From assembly GCA_022497155.1 (NCBI GenBank), contig MU385712.1, positions 495,765 through 559,764 of the forward strand: DNA of 64,000 nt. Reading direction: 5' to 3'. Position 1 is the stretch's first letter. The number at the start of each line of letters is the position of its first letter. This DNA comes from Whalleya microplaca (Eukaryota > Ascomycota > Sordariomycetes > Xylariales > Xylariaceae). Below are positions 26,633-38,605 of this stretch, piece by piece. The notes beneath the pieces are model-generated. The model was not told where the DNA came from and searched no databases. It worked only from the letters and a program-made list of their open reading frames with translations. Position numbers and translations under genes: made by a program.

Positions 26633-27901
26633 GACGACGTGACTCGGTCGCGCGTGCGCTCAGCCGTGATGGATGACAGATGGACGGATGGATATACTGT
26701 GATTATCTCCGGCGGACGAGAGAAATATATGCGCGACGGCGGCGAACTCGGAAGACCGGGGGAAGACGAGGGAGACGAGGGAAAAAAGAAGCAGAAACAA
26801 TTACAACATGAAGCTGCAAAGACGTTGAAGAAAGAGAAAAAACCAGCTTCTGATTAGGTAGGCAAGAGTGGCGGAGGCCGCATTCTCCCGCAGGCACTTA
26901 CGAGACCTTTGATCTACTCGCGTAGCTATTTTTTTAGTAAAGGAAAGTGATGGCGGCGAATCTTGCGCTGTCGGTCGGTCGATGTTGCGGGTGGTCAGGT
27001 CCAGTCCCGTTCCATCAATTGCCGCCGGCTTCGGCAAAACTGTAAAGCCGATACTCTTACGGAATATTAATAAGCGAAGTCAATTGGGTGACATGCCCGA
27101 CAAGCGATTACAGATCTACGGATAGAGGCATAAAAGAGTTTTGCAGTTGAATATCCGGCATTGCGTCATAAAGGATGGTATGTATGCATTAATCCAGCTC
27201 ATCTACCCTCTCACATTGCCACTGAGAAAATAGAAATTGAATATAATGATACCTACACATTAACGGATAACCACCCAAGAAGCCAAGCTTAAAAGTCACA
27301 CAAACCTCATGCATGTGTTCATAAAGGGGAAAGGGTAAGAAGAGGACCGGCCTAGATATATGGAAAAGCCCGCCATTTCAAGAGTATCAAGTAAAAAGCC
27401 TACCTACCCTATCTCGTCTTCGTGACTTCGACCCCAGATCCATATAGTTCTTTACTGGCTAAGTGCTAATGAATTGACAGCAAAAGACCTCTAATTGAGA
27501 TCTGGCAATGACGGTTATGAGTATTGCGTATGATCCAGCTATAAAGTCATGGCTGCGCAGAAAGTGCGGCATCTCATGATACAAGATTCTACCAATGGTT
27601 CACACCAGCATGCCAGTGGCACGGATTTGCCTCATTGGCAGTGCTCTTGGCTAATCATACATACACCGTCTTCAATGATTGCAGCAGTGTGATACGTGGT
27701 GGTTGTAGCAAGAATTCTGTCTTTTCAGCAGGGACGAAGCGATACTAGTGCCATGCTGTGTTGCCGAAAGTGCCTATTTATACGAAATCACATATGTGAT
27801 CTTCTTCCTATGCGTCTCTGCCTTTGCCTTTCGACCAAGTATCTGTCCTTTGTCTTCTTGACTGCTTTAATTCACCTAAATCTCCTGACCAGTATTATCA
27901 T
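26633..27901. promoter_or_regulatory. Divergent intergenic region between YME1 and the membrane-protein gene
   Basis: These 1.27 kb separate two divergent start codons and must contain both promoters. A purine-rich stretch (about 26.73-26.86 kb) lies just upstream of the YME1 start. I see no specific factor site that I could defend and no additional gene. Confidence 0.5.
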
Positions 27902-28772
27902 ATGACTATGAACAGGCTCGCGATATTCTACATCTGGGCAGTTGTGTCCGTCGTCAAGGCGAAAACGATGATCTTCACATTCTCCGATACCGAGTGCCTG
28001 ATAGTCAGCGAATCACTTATAGGAGAATATATGTCTCCTGGAAGTTGCACAGACTTGAGCCAGCAAGCCGCCTCCGCCTATAGTAGCTTCATGGTCAACA
28101 GTGTAGGTGCGGGCTATTTAGGTATGCCTCGGTGATCTTATTTGGTTGTGCAAGATACATTTTACTCGGAAAGAACTCGCTAATAAGAAGCATTGGTTTG
28201 TTCTAGTCACGATATATGCCGGGTATACTAATGATAGCAATGATCAGATCTGCTCTGAGACAATGAAGAGCATTGCTGAGTCTGTGAACTGCTATGACAC
28301 CTCGTGGGAATATTACAGTGTGGACGACTACACGCCCCCAACTCGATCTTCCTTGCCAGACTCAGATCGACTGGTCGTAAGTCCATCGCTCTCAAGTCCA
28401 TTGGCCTCAGGTACATCAACCTCAAGTCCATCGACCTCAAGCCAAACGACCTCGAGCCCAGCGGCGCCACCACCAACGTCACCGGAAACGCAAACCAAGC
28501 CCTCTGGCAATGTAGACCTGGGCGCTGCCATAGGCGGAACAGCAGCGGGCACGCTCGTGCTCGTGCTCGCTATCATGGCCGCCGTATTCTACTATTGGTT
28601 ACGGCCTAGATGGATGAAAGAAAGCGCATATAACGAAAGAGCCGCAGCCAGCGGAATAATACTACGGGACACGGCCATGAATTATCAGCACGACACCATT
28701 TCTGAGGCACCATGGCAGTCAGAGCGCCCGTACGAGTTGTCGCCCGAACATATCGTGGAGGCGCCTACCTAG
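27902..28772 (+). CDS. Signal-peptide, single-pass Ser/Thr/Pro-rich membrane protein, 261 aa
   Basis: Two exons, 27902-28121 and 28207-28772, joined by an 85-nt intron (GTATGC donor, CTAAT branch, CTAG acceptor) that restores one frame through a split Val codon. The N-terminus MTMNRLAIFYIWAVVSVVKA is a plausible signal peptide. A roughly 120-residue ectodomain with several Cys follows, then a Ser/Thr/Pro stalk with repeated TSSP-type runs, a Gly/Ala-rich TM helix at about 178-205, the basic stop-transfer RPRW and a 56-residue cytoplasmic tail ending in a YELSPEHIV-like segment. This layout is common among fungal plasma-membrane proteins resembling WSC/Mid2 sensors, but I do not recognise the ectodomain, so the function is unknown. 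The exon structure is inferred from splice signals. Confidence 0.75.
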
Positions 28773-28938
28773 ATATGGCTGTGGCAGGATCTGGGGATGA
28801 TTGGGATCCCTACACTACACTTGATGACCGACGTCAAAGCTGTTAGCATATATATGTGGCTACTAACAGGATTTCATATTTGATTCTATCATATACTACT
28901 ACACTAACCTCCCAGGAGGAGGAAAAAACTATCCAAAC

Positions 28939-28964
28939 AAAAAAAAAAAAAAAAAAAAAAAAAA
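28939..28964. repeat. 26-nt poly(A) tract
   Basis: An uninterrupted run of 26 A on the + strand, 167 bp after the stop codon of the membrane-protein gene and directly before a 35-bp tandem repeat. The upstream gene has an intron, so this is not the tail of a processed copy of it. Confidence 0.95.
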
Positions 28965-28972
28965 TTTATATT

Positions 28973-29110
28973 GAAGCATACATTTCGAACTATCAAAACA
29001 TTTATTTGAGCATTGAGTTCGAACTATTGAAACATATTTTTGAGCATACACTTCGAACGATTTGAACCATGGACTTTAAGCGCATTAATTTAAGCTACGA
29101 TTTTGGACAT
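28973..29110. repeat. Diverged 35-bp tandem repeat, about four copies
   Basis: Units starting near 28973, 29008, 29042 and 29078 share the pattern GAGCATACA-TTCGAAC-ATTGAAACAT followed by a T-rich run. The palindrome TTCGAA recurs at 28984, 29018 and 29052 (34-bp steps); the fourth copy is degenerate. No protein frame follows the periodicity. Confidence 0.75.
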
Positions 29111-30332
29111 TGGCCCATAGGCCATTCAATTTTTGTTACTTGGACAGCCCCGTAGGGCGGTAGAGCGTCGTGCTATTAGCAAATATATGGCTTTGCACCG
29201 GCCGGCCGAGCAACTGACCGGAGGTAGTGGGTGGGTGCTCCGGGATACCGAGGGTCCCGGGATACGGACGACGTGTGCGTTGCTACGGGGCGGTGCGGCA
29301 CGCCGGGGAACGGTCTGGATATAATTAGACTTTGCACAGTTCATGGTAGGTATTCATGCTGAGCCTTGACAATATTTCGTCTCGGTGGGCTAGGGGAGCA
29401 TGGCTTAGACTTAAGATAGGGGATATCCTTTGTGGTACACGGCGTGAAGAGCAACGGACCTATCTAAGATCTATGTTACATACTACATACATATCAAATA
29501 TCAAAGACGGTATCCTGTAACCCAACCCCTATATGATACCTACATGATGATATTCAAATGGTTCCCGCTGGCTTCTCCTAGTGAACTCGTGCTCCGCATA
29601 CAACAGCCAGGGACTTCCTGTAGAATTGCCAGAACATCTGTTCTACGAGGTTCAGTATCAAGCATCGGTGGTATCAGGTATAGTTCGAGCGTAGGCGCTG
29701 GGGCCTCAGAGACCCGGTTCAGGGCATAGATACCAGGTCTATAGATCTCAGGGGTATTGACTCGAGGGTCATGGACTACTACAGTACATATAAGGCACTC
29801 CATAGGCATTGTGTATATATAGCAGCCCATTCGCCGCTCTAGATAGCTGAATCTGTCGTCAATTTCAGTCTCATAGAACCTGTATTTCATAAAGGGGAAC
29901 TTCTGCTACACAGGTCTAGACAGATGTCGTAGGTCGTATGCTACCTCACTTACAACTGTCTAAACAGACTATTCAACTGCTATAAATATATCAGATGTAG
30001 CAATTTGATACACATCTCCATGAAAAGCAGTAACAGTGATTCGGGAATAACAGAATATAACGCAAACAACCATCATATATTTCTATATAAGCAATCGCCA
30101 GCGGACATTATCTCTCTATCGCGAAAGCAAGGCCATCGCCACAAGATCAACAGCCACAGTAGTTCCGTCTTCAGTATTACCTATTCTGTGACAACTTCAA
30201 CCGAGTCTCTCTTCAAATCACAGTGCAGAAATCGACTCCTCCGTTCTACATATCCCCAGAAATCCATCTCCATGATCTCTTATCCCGAATGCCGAATGCC
30301 GAATGCCGAATCTCGCAAGGCTGTATACATCA
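29111..30332. other. Intergenic between membrane-protein gene and GDE1 3' end
   Basis: A GC-rich patch (about 29.15-29.33 kb) with a repeated CGGGATAC word and one uncertain 116-aa minus-strand frame (described separately). From about 29.9 kb the DNA is probably GDE1 3' UTR or flank, including three perfect GAATGCC units at 30287-30310. No other gene seen. Confidence 0.5.
29540..29890 (-). CDS. Uncertain hypothetical protein, 116 aa
   Basis: A single uninterrupted frame begins with ATG at 29890 and ends in TAG. Its composition is more protein-like than the surrounding chance frames, with balanced acidic and basic residues, Pro-containing segments such as VVVHDPRVNTPEIYRPGIYA, and no low-complexity runs. 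I recognise no domain, signal peptide or membrane segment. The overlapping + strand frame (29544-29729) is shorter and less convincing. It could be a lineage-specific small gene, the remnant of a larger one, or chance; conservation or expression evidence would decide. Confidence 0.28.
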   Translation of the reverse strand: MKYRFYETEIDDRFSYLERRMGCYIYTMPMECLICTVVVHDPRVNTPEIYRPGIYALNRVSEAPAPTLELYLIPPMLDTEPRRTDVLAILQEVPGCCMRSTSSLGEASGNHLNIIM

Positions 30333-33300
30333 TTAATTATCCTTCGTCAACCCCCTCCGGATCGCGAGAACATTGTCGACGATGACGGCGTCGATGCCCT
30401 CCTTGACTTGGCGCTGTAGGTCGCACATTAGAATCAGCGGTCAATTCACATGTATGAACATAGAAACATAAGCAAGGTAGGTAGGATAGAGTAGGATTGT
30501 AGGGAAAGGAGGATTTAGATAGGAGGCGCAGACGTTGATTGGGGGGGCGGGGATCTAGAAAGAAGCAAAATAAAAAGACGTTGAAAAGAAGAAAAAAAAA
30601 CTCACCTGCACCAACTCCGGATCATTATTCTGCGTCCCATAACTCACGCAAACCAGCCCACTCTGCTTAACCACCCTGACCAAGCGCGGGGAATTCACAA
30701 ACGGCTCAGCCTGGCTCACAATCCCCAGCAAGTTCCAGCGACTCGCGAACCGCACGGCCTCCTGCAGACTACTAGCGCGGATGTCGCTGACCTCGTACGT
30801 CCCCGCGTCGGTGAGGAACATGACGGGGATGGAGGGCTGCTTGAAGGAGAGACACAGGCAGATGTCCGGGTTGAACGACGAAAAAATGATGTGCCGCGTC
30901 GCCGCCAGGTCGTACACCTTGGTCAGCACCGTGTCGCAGAAGGAGTTGAGCTCGATCGCGTACGTGTCCATGTTCTCCTTCTCGGTCTCGAGCAGCATGG
31001 GGTACTTCATCTCGATGTTGAACCCCACGTTCTCCGGCACCTTGCGGAAGAGCTCCTCCAGCGTCGCGAACGGCGCCTGCACGAAGTTGCCCCGCGTGTT
31101 CGCCTTGTACCCCGTCTTCTTGAAGTTGAGCGTGTACTTCATGCGCTCGTCCAGGTTGTCCTTGAGGTCCTTAGCCAGGTCCACTGACAGCGACCTCTGC
31201 TTCGGCTTGGATGGCTCGATGTTGCCGTTGCCGTTGGTGCCGTTGCTCCGTTTCTCTTGTGGGTCTCTGCCGGGCCGCTCGTTTGATTCGCGGTTGATAT
31301 GGAGAAACTGCTCCAGAGTCAAGGTATGGACTGGTGCGTCTATGCCCGTCTCGCTGACGAGGAAGTCATGGTAGATGACAGGCACATGGTCCTTGGTGAG
31401 CTGGACATCGAATTCAACATAGTGCGCTCCCAAATTAGCTGCGGCAATAAACGAGGAGACCGTGTTCTCGCCCAGCTGGAGCGACTTGTTCGAAAGGAAG
31501 TTCTTGCCAAGGCCACGATGACCGAAAACCATAGTCGAAGACATCTTCTTCCAGTACGTTTGCTGGGAATTGACCTCCATGTTGGGGTGTGAAAACGGTG
31601 TAATGACCAGGAAGTTAAAGTTGACTGCACCGATGACTTCAAGGTTTGCGCCCATGATTGGGACGCATATGTCGCCTTGGAGATTCATGCGTTTTGTTCC
31701 TAGACTTGGACGGACAGACGATAACAGCGCTACAGCTCTGCCTACCTTGTTCTTCTCATTCCCGGAATACGTAGGAACAATATCGAAGAGCAGCTTGACT
31801 GTAGATAGGTCCGAGGTGGTGAACAAAATTGGCTCCGTAGAAATATTATCATGTACCGGGAGGTCAATAATGGTGGGCTCACCCTGCGCACCTTGTGCCG
31901 AAACCACAACAGACAAGGCTGTATCGAGTTGGTTCGCGTGGGCTGCGGCTATAGGAACGCGGTCGAGCTTGACAGCATCGATGTCCTTCCGCATGTCCAT
32001 GGAGCCCAAGCTCACCATCACGAGACTAGCATCCTTGAGATAACGATGACCGAAAGATTTCATCGGCTCGGCGATCCGGGTACTGCCAACTGATTTTCGG
32101 TCCTCTAGAGAAGATGTCTCGGGAGGCGATGGGGGCACAGTTGACGCCTCGGATTCCTCCGAACCGCTAGGCGACGGAGAAATCGCGGTATATAGCCCAA
32201 GAAGCTTTGCGATGGCCATATGACCCCTCAGAGCTGCATGCTCTTTGGCAGTCCATCCGAAGGAGTCCATCTTCCCGACTTCAGCGCCAGCGTCTACTAG
32301 GAGTTGCGCAACTGGGAGGTGCCCGTCAACAGCCGATATGTGTAGAGGAGTCCATGCAAATGACTTCTCCGTCAGCTCTAGGTTGGCCTTCTGCTCGTCC
32401 GAGCCCTGAACCAAGATCTTGGCACATTCGATGTGTCCAAATCTAGCGGCGATGTGCAACGCGGTTTCTCCCGTATCGTCTTGCCAATTGATGTCCACGC
32501 CGGCTTCGACAAGCATCTTTATGATCGCCTTGAAGTTCGACCTGGTAGCCATGGCCAACACGGCACTAGACTTCGACACAGGTTTCCTCGGAGCGCCCTG
32601 TTTGTGAGTCGGGCCTTGCCAGTTCTCTCCTTGTAGAAGACACTTTGTGGTAAGGGGGTGGCCGCCAATGACGGCAAGATGCAGGGGCGCATTGCCTTCC
32701 TTGTCCTGCCACTCAGGGGCATCAATGCCATTCTCGACGTTGAACTGACCCCATTCCTGCATTTTTGCCATCAGCACCTGGCAAAGAACCACGAAACCAA
32801 ACTGGGCTGCGTAATGCAGAGGAATACGCCCTAGAGAGTCCTTGGTCGATAAAGCTGGACGTTGCTCTGGTTGAAGACAGTCAAGAAGGTAGCATAGGAT
32901 CTGTACTGTTTCGTCATCTTTGTTTAGCAATTTCGAGTCAGAACCATCACCATTTTCTGGCGGTGTCGTAGCCGAACCATTACTCTGAGTAGGTGCAACA
33001 TAGTGGTTGTTGTAATGCGAACTCATCGGGAACGGGACCGCGTTGGGCTCCGTGTCGCCGGCGAGCGATGATTTAGTCCGACCGATATGGATGACCAAGC
33101 GATGGATACAGTTACGCTCGTTCAGGTCGTCCAATTCATCAAGGGCCTTGATTTGTTGCAAGAGGTAGGCGATACACGCCTTCGCCCGCATGGAGATAGA
33201 ACGCTGAAGGAGGTTCAGCAGCATTTGCTGGGAGGCCTGTTCGAGCGTCACCAAATTTTCATTGGATAGACTGCTTTGCAAGGTAGCCACATCATCCTGG

Positions 33301-34075
33301 CGAATGGCGGCGTCGAGCTTATCGAGAATGGCCTGCGGAATATTCAGCGAAGCCTTGACGGTCACTCTCCCAAGCGAGCGCACCGAACGCGCAGACTTGT
33401 CCGACATGGCATCGTCGAAGTTCTGGGCGTCTCCGAGCACCGAGAGCCATTTATTTATCTCATTGATTAATCGCACGATAGTAAGATCCTTGGCAAACGG
33501 CTTGGGGTCGACCTTGGTCGTGATATACCGTTCCTGGGCCGTGGCGTGGGATACCTTCTTGTCTAGCTTCTTCGTGATCTTGACGAAGCCCCTGCGGTTG
33601 ATCTCGCCAAACCACTGGAGGTTTCTCAGCTGGTTTCGGAGTTCCAGCAGGGCGCCCATCAACTCCTCGGCTTCCTGGTCGTCTAGCTCGGCGACAACGT
33701 CCGGGCTCCGGCCATACCTATCATGGAGGAGGTTGAGGCGGCGGTGGGCCTCGGCGAACTTCTTGTTGTAAAAGGAGTCGACATCCTCGAGGTTACGGTC
33801 CAGAGCGAAAAAGAACTCTGTTGGGTTGCAGTTAGGGGATGCAACCGGCATCGACGAAGCCTCAAAGTAGGTAGCCCACCTGCTAAATCAACCTTTTCTC
33901 CCGCCTTTGCAGTCTCGGTGGCCGCCTTGATCAACTTCTTGAGACCTTTGTAGTTGATGTAGGAGGATGCCCACTCAGGGACTTGGTTGCGGGGAAGACT
34001 ACAGCAAGTGGTGAGCTTCCGGACAGTGACAAGAGGAGAAGGAACAAACGAATCCTACTTTCTTCCGAACTTCAT
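30333..34075 (-). CDS. GDE1: Glycerophosphocholine phosphodiesterase GDE1 (SPX-ankyrin-GDPD), 1142 aa
   Basis: Family enzyme that hydrolyses glycerophosphocholine to glycerol-3-phosphate and choline, with an N-terminal SPX domain sensing inositol pyrophosphates and phosphate status. Four coding exons: 34075-34059 (17 nt), 33998-33880, 33817-30606 and 30413-30333; introns are 60, 62 and 192 nt. The SPX start MKFGRNLPRNQVPEWASSYI and its Lys-rich cluster YKGLKKLIK are only recovered by splicing; the ATG inside intron 2 (33851) is not the start. Ankyrin repeats cover about residues 370-590. The GDPD domain begins at HRG (812-814), with the EN and EFDVQLTKD metal-site motifs and VIYHD downstream. 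The last exon encodes the conserved IDAVIVDN segment. A CACGTT word at 34703-34708 is a possible PHO-type regulator site; this is weak. Confidence 0.96.
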
Positions 34076-35971
34076 GATGTACCACTATTTGGTAGGAGGG
34101 CTTGTAAAGAAATAGATATAAGCCCGGGCCACTGAAAGAGGACCTTCCTAGTGTTTGGCTTCGGCAGTGGAGTGCGGGTACGGGTATCAGCTATGTAGGA
34201 TTGTTGGTGGACTCTAGGAGCTTTGCCGTGAGTTTTGATTAGATGAAGCAGTCAGTCAGCTGGGGGTCATACGTGGACTTGAATTACGAGCAGTACGTGT
34301 CGTGTCGTAGGTATGTATCAGTAACAACCGGATGGGGATAGGGAACGGAACCAGAACTAGCAATCTAGCAGCACCGGTATGTAAGGCAAGTCGGAATAGC
34401 TTCAGATAGGTAGAGAGGTATGTTCTCGAACGAACGATGTGATGTGACGTGGTGGACCGCGTGTGGATTTCGAAGGGTCCTACCGATAACCACTTGACTG
34501 GATTCTCTGTTGTTCTCGAAGGCAGACACTAGGCGCCATTGATAACCTGAGAACTGGGGGGGGAAATCAAGAAGACCACGGGACCTTGTTTGATGAGAAT
34601 GTTTGTGTTTTCTCTCTCTCACTACTTGTGTTGGTTCTGATGAATAGAAAGGTTCCTGTCAACTTAAAAGAAACATGTAACTGATAGGAAACAAGCTTCG
34701 ATCACGTTTGTGTGGTAAGGACCTAGAGCGAACTTTGATCGAGGTCCACTTATATCGCCTCAAGTAATTGTAAGCCTACCAGCACCTATCGAATACATGT
34801 ACATACCTGCTAGTTGACGGTTCCGTACCTAGACCTACCTGAACTGCCTGACGACTACCAAGAGGTATAAATCGTAGTACGTGGGTAGTATGTACCCTGA
34901 ATAATCGGAGTTGGCTCCGCTTTTGTAAGGGTCACTTACAGTAGCGGTGAAGTCTACAAGATCTCCGATAGTATGCTTGGTATGTAGGCATGTATCTCAT
35001 GTGAGCGCTTTTTTTTTTCTGTGCCTAGGTAATAAGTTTCGTTTAACAGTTAGTTGGTCCCTTGTTTCGTTGGTTCGTTGAATTCCAAGATCCAGTAGAT
35101 CCTTGCCACGGCGTATCGTGGACCTGATGCGGGCGTCTCATTGGTCGCATAGCTTCAATTTACATACTTGCGAGTATACATGCGCTTCCCGCCGGATACA
35201 TACTTAGTAAGGTAGAGGAGGTGGTTCATCCCTATTAACTTTCAATTTATTATTAGAGCGGCTCCGGCTGCATCTGCCAAATGCTCCCGGCCTATGGGCG
35301 ACGCTGCCCTCGGCATTCCCCCCCAATCGACGCTGGCCTGGCGATCCTGTCATGCAGCACTACTGCATGAGGGCGTAAACACGGGGTTAGGTTTGTAGGC
35401 CGCTGTTACTCTACCGTAATACCTACGATGCACGGTATGTGTCATTGCATTGATTCCATTATATGTATCGACATGCGCCATGGTCTACTTCCGGGAGTTA
35501 TATATTCCTAATCCCGCACACCTATATTATCGGGTCGGATACCTAGGGCGAAGTAGTGTATGACAGACAAGTGTACTCTGTTAGGTATGACAGACACCAT
35601 CGCAAAACCTTCGTGTTATTTTATGCTTATTTTTTTCCCGCTTGACTAATCCGTACGTGCTGGTTTTTTTCTATTATGGAGAATATTGACTCAGTCCGAC
35701 AGTCCGACAGCTGTTCGGCATCCGGTATCGGGCTTCGGCCCGGGTATCCAATATGTGGATGTAAGCTGGGCAGCAGTTGAGATTCATAATCCAAAATTTT
35801 TGTATATATGTACATATGTATTGTGTTATCTACATTTATGTCGTATGAAGGGGGATAGCGGCCTGTACCACCACTCCTTCTTCTTACTTACTACCCCTTT
35901 TGTGCCAAGCTCCCGTAAGAGCGATGGCTTCGGTTTATTTCTGCAGGGTATACATCATTGTCACCCCACCT
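34076..35971. other. Intergenic: GDE1 promoter and PPR-gene 3' flank
   Basis: About 1.9 kb with no supported gene. It contains the GDE1 upstream region (TC-rich runs near 34.6 kb and one CACGTT E-box-like word at 34703), short TA/CA-rich low-complexity DNA, and at the right end the 3' flank of the PPR gene. Confidence 0.5.
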
Positions 35972-38605
35972 CTACGCAGTACCAAAGCCTTTACCCCAGT
36001 GCGGCGTATCTGTGAAGGAGGATATTCTCATCTTGTTACCCATGCTCGATGCTTCCGTCGAGCATGATGTCGCGACTGAGTTTTGGTGAGGAACATGGCA
36101 TTTGAATTGCACGTAGCCTGCTGCTGCTGCGCCCTCTACAGGAGCATCTCTTTCTTGGCCGAGCTCCTCCAAGACGGGTAATGGTGGCTTCGGAATCTTC
36201 TTGAATGCCCCCTTCACCCCTGTTGCGGGGTTTCCTCGATCGAGGTCCCCAATGACGCCTGTTTGCTGGGCATCTGTAACTGGGGGAGTATCCGTGCGAA
36301 GTTTGTTAAGCATGCGTTCCGTCCGCTGCAGGTGATATCTGACAAGTCTGCTGAGCGGCATTTCATCCCAGCGGGAATACATGAACCTCATTTTTCTTTG
36401 CCTGTCCCCTTCGAGGTGCGCGAATAGGGTCGCTCTGAATATATCTTCCGCATCGTCAAGTTCCTGTTCGAGCTGCTTGATAGATCTATTGTGACCGTGA
36501 TATTTGGGTTTCCGGGAGATAAATGTGTTCGGAGCGTAGAACGTCGTGAGAGCCCTGATAGTTAAATTCTCTACATGACCCGAATTCTGGAACCTTTCCA
36601 CTAGAGTAGGATTGGGCAACCGTTGAAGGAGTTGCGCTTTGACGTCGTCTTGTGTCATTGGACCATCATGTATTTGGATGTGTTTGAGAGCATTGCAGAG
36701 AGCAAAATATCGATGTCGCTGGAGATGGTGGTCGGGCTGTATATGGCCAAGGAGTGAGGAAGGATCAAGCTCATACCCCGTCTTGAGCTTGAGGATACGG
36801 GCCTTTGCTTGAGCAGAAATGCCTCCTATCTTTGCCTCCATGTCTTGGTATCTCCTTTCGATCGACGATAGCTGTGAGAGTCTATTGTAGTATATGAATG
36901 CCTCCGAGGTCGCGAGCCTGTTCCGTTGAGCGAACTCGAAGGCCCTGATGGCGTTTTCAATATAGCTAATCAAAGAACCTCCCGACTGAAGTTGCTTAGC
37001 CGTGTCCTTGCATAACTCCCCTGTCTCTCGAATTTCTAGATGAATTTGGATGGTGCGAATGATAGATTTGAGTTCTCGCGTTACGTGTTCGAAGGTATCG
37101 CCAAAGCGGCCGCTTACCTCCTTGAATGGATACAAACAGATATCTAGCACATGAGAAAAGCTAGTCACCGTCTGCCGACATATTGCTGTTGGCTCCTGGC
37201 GAATGATCCTTTGGAAATATATCGCGAAGAACGTGATGTTCTTCGCGATTCCTTTAACCAACTGTCGCGCAGCAGCCGTATTGACGACGGCCAGGCAAGC
37301 AGTAAAGAGCGCATGGAGTGTCTGAATAGGAACTGTGCCCTCATTACGAATACAGGCAATAAATACCATAGCTGCATTGCCGACATCACCAAGGTGCAGC
37401 CAAGCCTTGATAAGGGTATTGAATAACTCATCACCTCGCCGTGCCCGTTCGACATAGGCATACTTGCGAGAGGCGCAGACTTCCTTAGCCCATGCTAACC
37501 AGTCCCGAGAATACAAAACACTTTTGTTGATAATGTGAAAGTGTAGCCCTGTATCTTTAACCCCTCTCATCCGTTTGACGGTATCCCGGAGCTCTTTTAT
37601 CTGGTTAGTTCCTCGATAATGATTGACGAGACAGATCATTGTTTGCTGTGTAGCAGGCCACGCCGTAGTGTGGATGTACGAATCGATAACAGCTTGTGCT
37701 AGATCGGGACGTTGGATCCGGTTGAAGCCAGCGATCAGCGTGTTGTAGGTGTGCATCGTCGGAGGCGCACTCGATACCATGAGATTGAAGCATATCTTGC
37801 CTACAATCTCTTTGGTGCTTGCGGCCTGGTTGAAGAGACGCCGGATGGCCTGACCAAGCAGATAGCGAGTATCCGCGGTACCTTCGGCGTCCGTTAAATG
37901 CTGCTCGTAGCTCGGAAAATGCGGACTCCGTTTCATAGCCTCGAGTCTCTCCAGTATTCTGGCCTCCGATTCAGTACCATCTTCATGGTACCCGGGAACA
38001 TCCTGACTCCGGCCGCTGTCAACGTACTGACTTTGCTGCGATAACCTATTCACCAGATCTACGACAGTTGTTGTCGTCCGTGAGAGCTGTTGGACAGATC
38101 TAGGTTCTCGGAGAACGTAGTCCGGGCCATACTCTTCAGCGATAATGGAAGTCTCAATTTGTAGCCAATCTAGCTGGTCCTGTAGCCATGACGGACGTGG
38201 TAATGGCCGATGGGTAACAGGGCTTAGCGCGCCAAATTCCTGCAGCAAGCCACTGATCGTCTTTTGCCGCCTCCTCCTCCTCGACCCGAAGTTGCGGCTC
38301 TGTGAAGTATCTGCAGTGACAGGGCTGGCTTCCTTGCTCTCTTCTCCTTGTTGGTCTAAGGCCGCCCTCGCCTGCTCGAGCTTCCTGTCAAGCTCGTGCC
38401 GCCTCGCATCCTTCTTGTGTGTGTCGATAACAACAGCGGTGCCTAGTATGGTGGTATAGCAAGCAGTGAAGATGTCGGCGGCGGAGACTTTCCGTCTCGA
38501 AGCGGCGGTGGTGGATCGTCGTGCTATCGATTTACCAGCATGATGGCAGAAGCGGCAGCGGCAGGAAGACTGGGCTTGAGCAGCCCTGGACCATAATGAT
38601 TGCAT
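35972..38605 (-). CDS. Pentatricopeptide-repeat protein, probably mitochondrial, 877 aa
   Basis: One long intronless frame. I place the start at the first in-frame ATG (38605); a GTG 12 codons upstream extends the frame but is unlikely to initiate in a fungus. The N-terminus is rich in Arg, Ser, Ala and Cys without acidic residues for over 30 residues, typical of a mitochondrial presequence, followed by a hydrophobic stretch FTACYTTILGTAVVI. A coiled-coil-like charged region follows. The middle contains helical pairs of PPR type, for example MHTYNTLIAGFNRIQRPDLA and the segment after it. Fungal PPR proteins bind organelle transcripts and control their processing, stability or translation; the specific RNA target cannot be inferred. 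Divergent from the UPF0587 gene, with 430 bp between starts. Confidence 0.9.
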   Translation of the reverse strand: MQSLWSRAAQAQSSCRCRFCHHAGKSIARRSTTAASRRKVSAADIFTACYTTILGTAVVIDTHKKDARRHELDRKLEQARAALDQQGEESKEASPVTADTSQSRNFGSRRRRRQKTISGLLQEFGALSPVTHRPLPRPSWLQDQLDWLQIETSIIAEEYGPDYVLREPRSVQQLSRTTTTVVDLVNRLSQQSQYVDSGRSQDVPGYHEDGTESEARILERLEAMKRSPHFPSYEQHLTDAEGTADTRYLLGQAIRRLFNQAASTKEIVGKICFNLMVSSAPPTMHTYNTLIAGFNRIQRPDLAQAVIDSYIHTTAWPATQQTMICLVNHYRGTNQIKELRDTVKRMRGVKDTGLHFHIINKSVLYSRDWLAWAKEVCASRKYAYVERARRGDELFNTLIKAWLHLGDVGNAAMVFIACIRNEGTVPIQTLHALFTACLAVVNTAAARQLVKGIAKNITFFAIYFQRIIRQEPTAICRQTVTSFSHVLDICLYPFKEVSGRFGDTFEHVTRELKSIIRTIQIHLEIRETGELCKDTAKQLQSGGSLISYIENAIRAFEFAQRNRLATSEAFIYYNRLSQLSSIERRYQDMEAKIGGISAQAKARILKLKTGYELDPSSLLGHIQPDHHLQRHRYFALCNALKHIQIHDGPMTQDDVKAQLLQRLPNPTLVERFQNSGHVENLTIRALTTFYAPNTFISRKPKYHGHNRSIKQLEQELDDAEDIFRATLFAHLEGDRQRKMRFMYSRWDEMPLSRLVRYHLQRTERMLNKLRTDTPPVTDAQQTGVIGDLDRGNPATGVKGAFKKIPKPPLPVLEELGQERDAPVEGAAAAGYVQFKCHVPHQNSVATSCSTEASSMGNKMRISSFTDTPHWGKGFGTA

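Noticed and set aside
28973..29110. 35-bp repeat considered as a CRISPR array
   Set aside because: Eukaryotic sequence, units directly abut without spacers and are strongly diverged.
29145..29215. tRNA-like stretch (GTAGGGCGGTAGAGCG, resembling a D arm)
   Set aside because: No matching acceptor stem, no anticodon stem-loop of the right size and no TTCRANNC T-loop follow; it looks like chance similarity in a GC-rich patch.
33262..33771. 169-codon + strand frame opposite the GDE1 SPX region
   Set aside because: Antisense shadow of a conserved coding exon.
33818..33879. ATG at 33851 as the start of GDE1
   Set aside because: It lies in intron 2. Splicing from 34075 restores the SPX signature and joins VDLA to EFFFALDRNLED exactly, so the true start is upstream.
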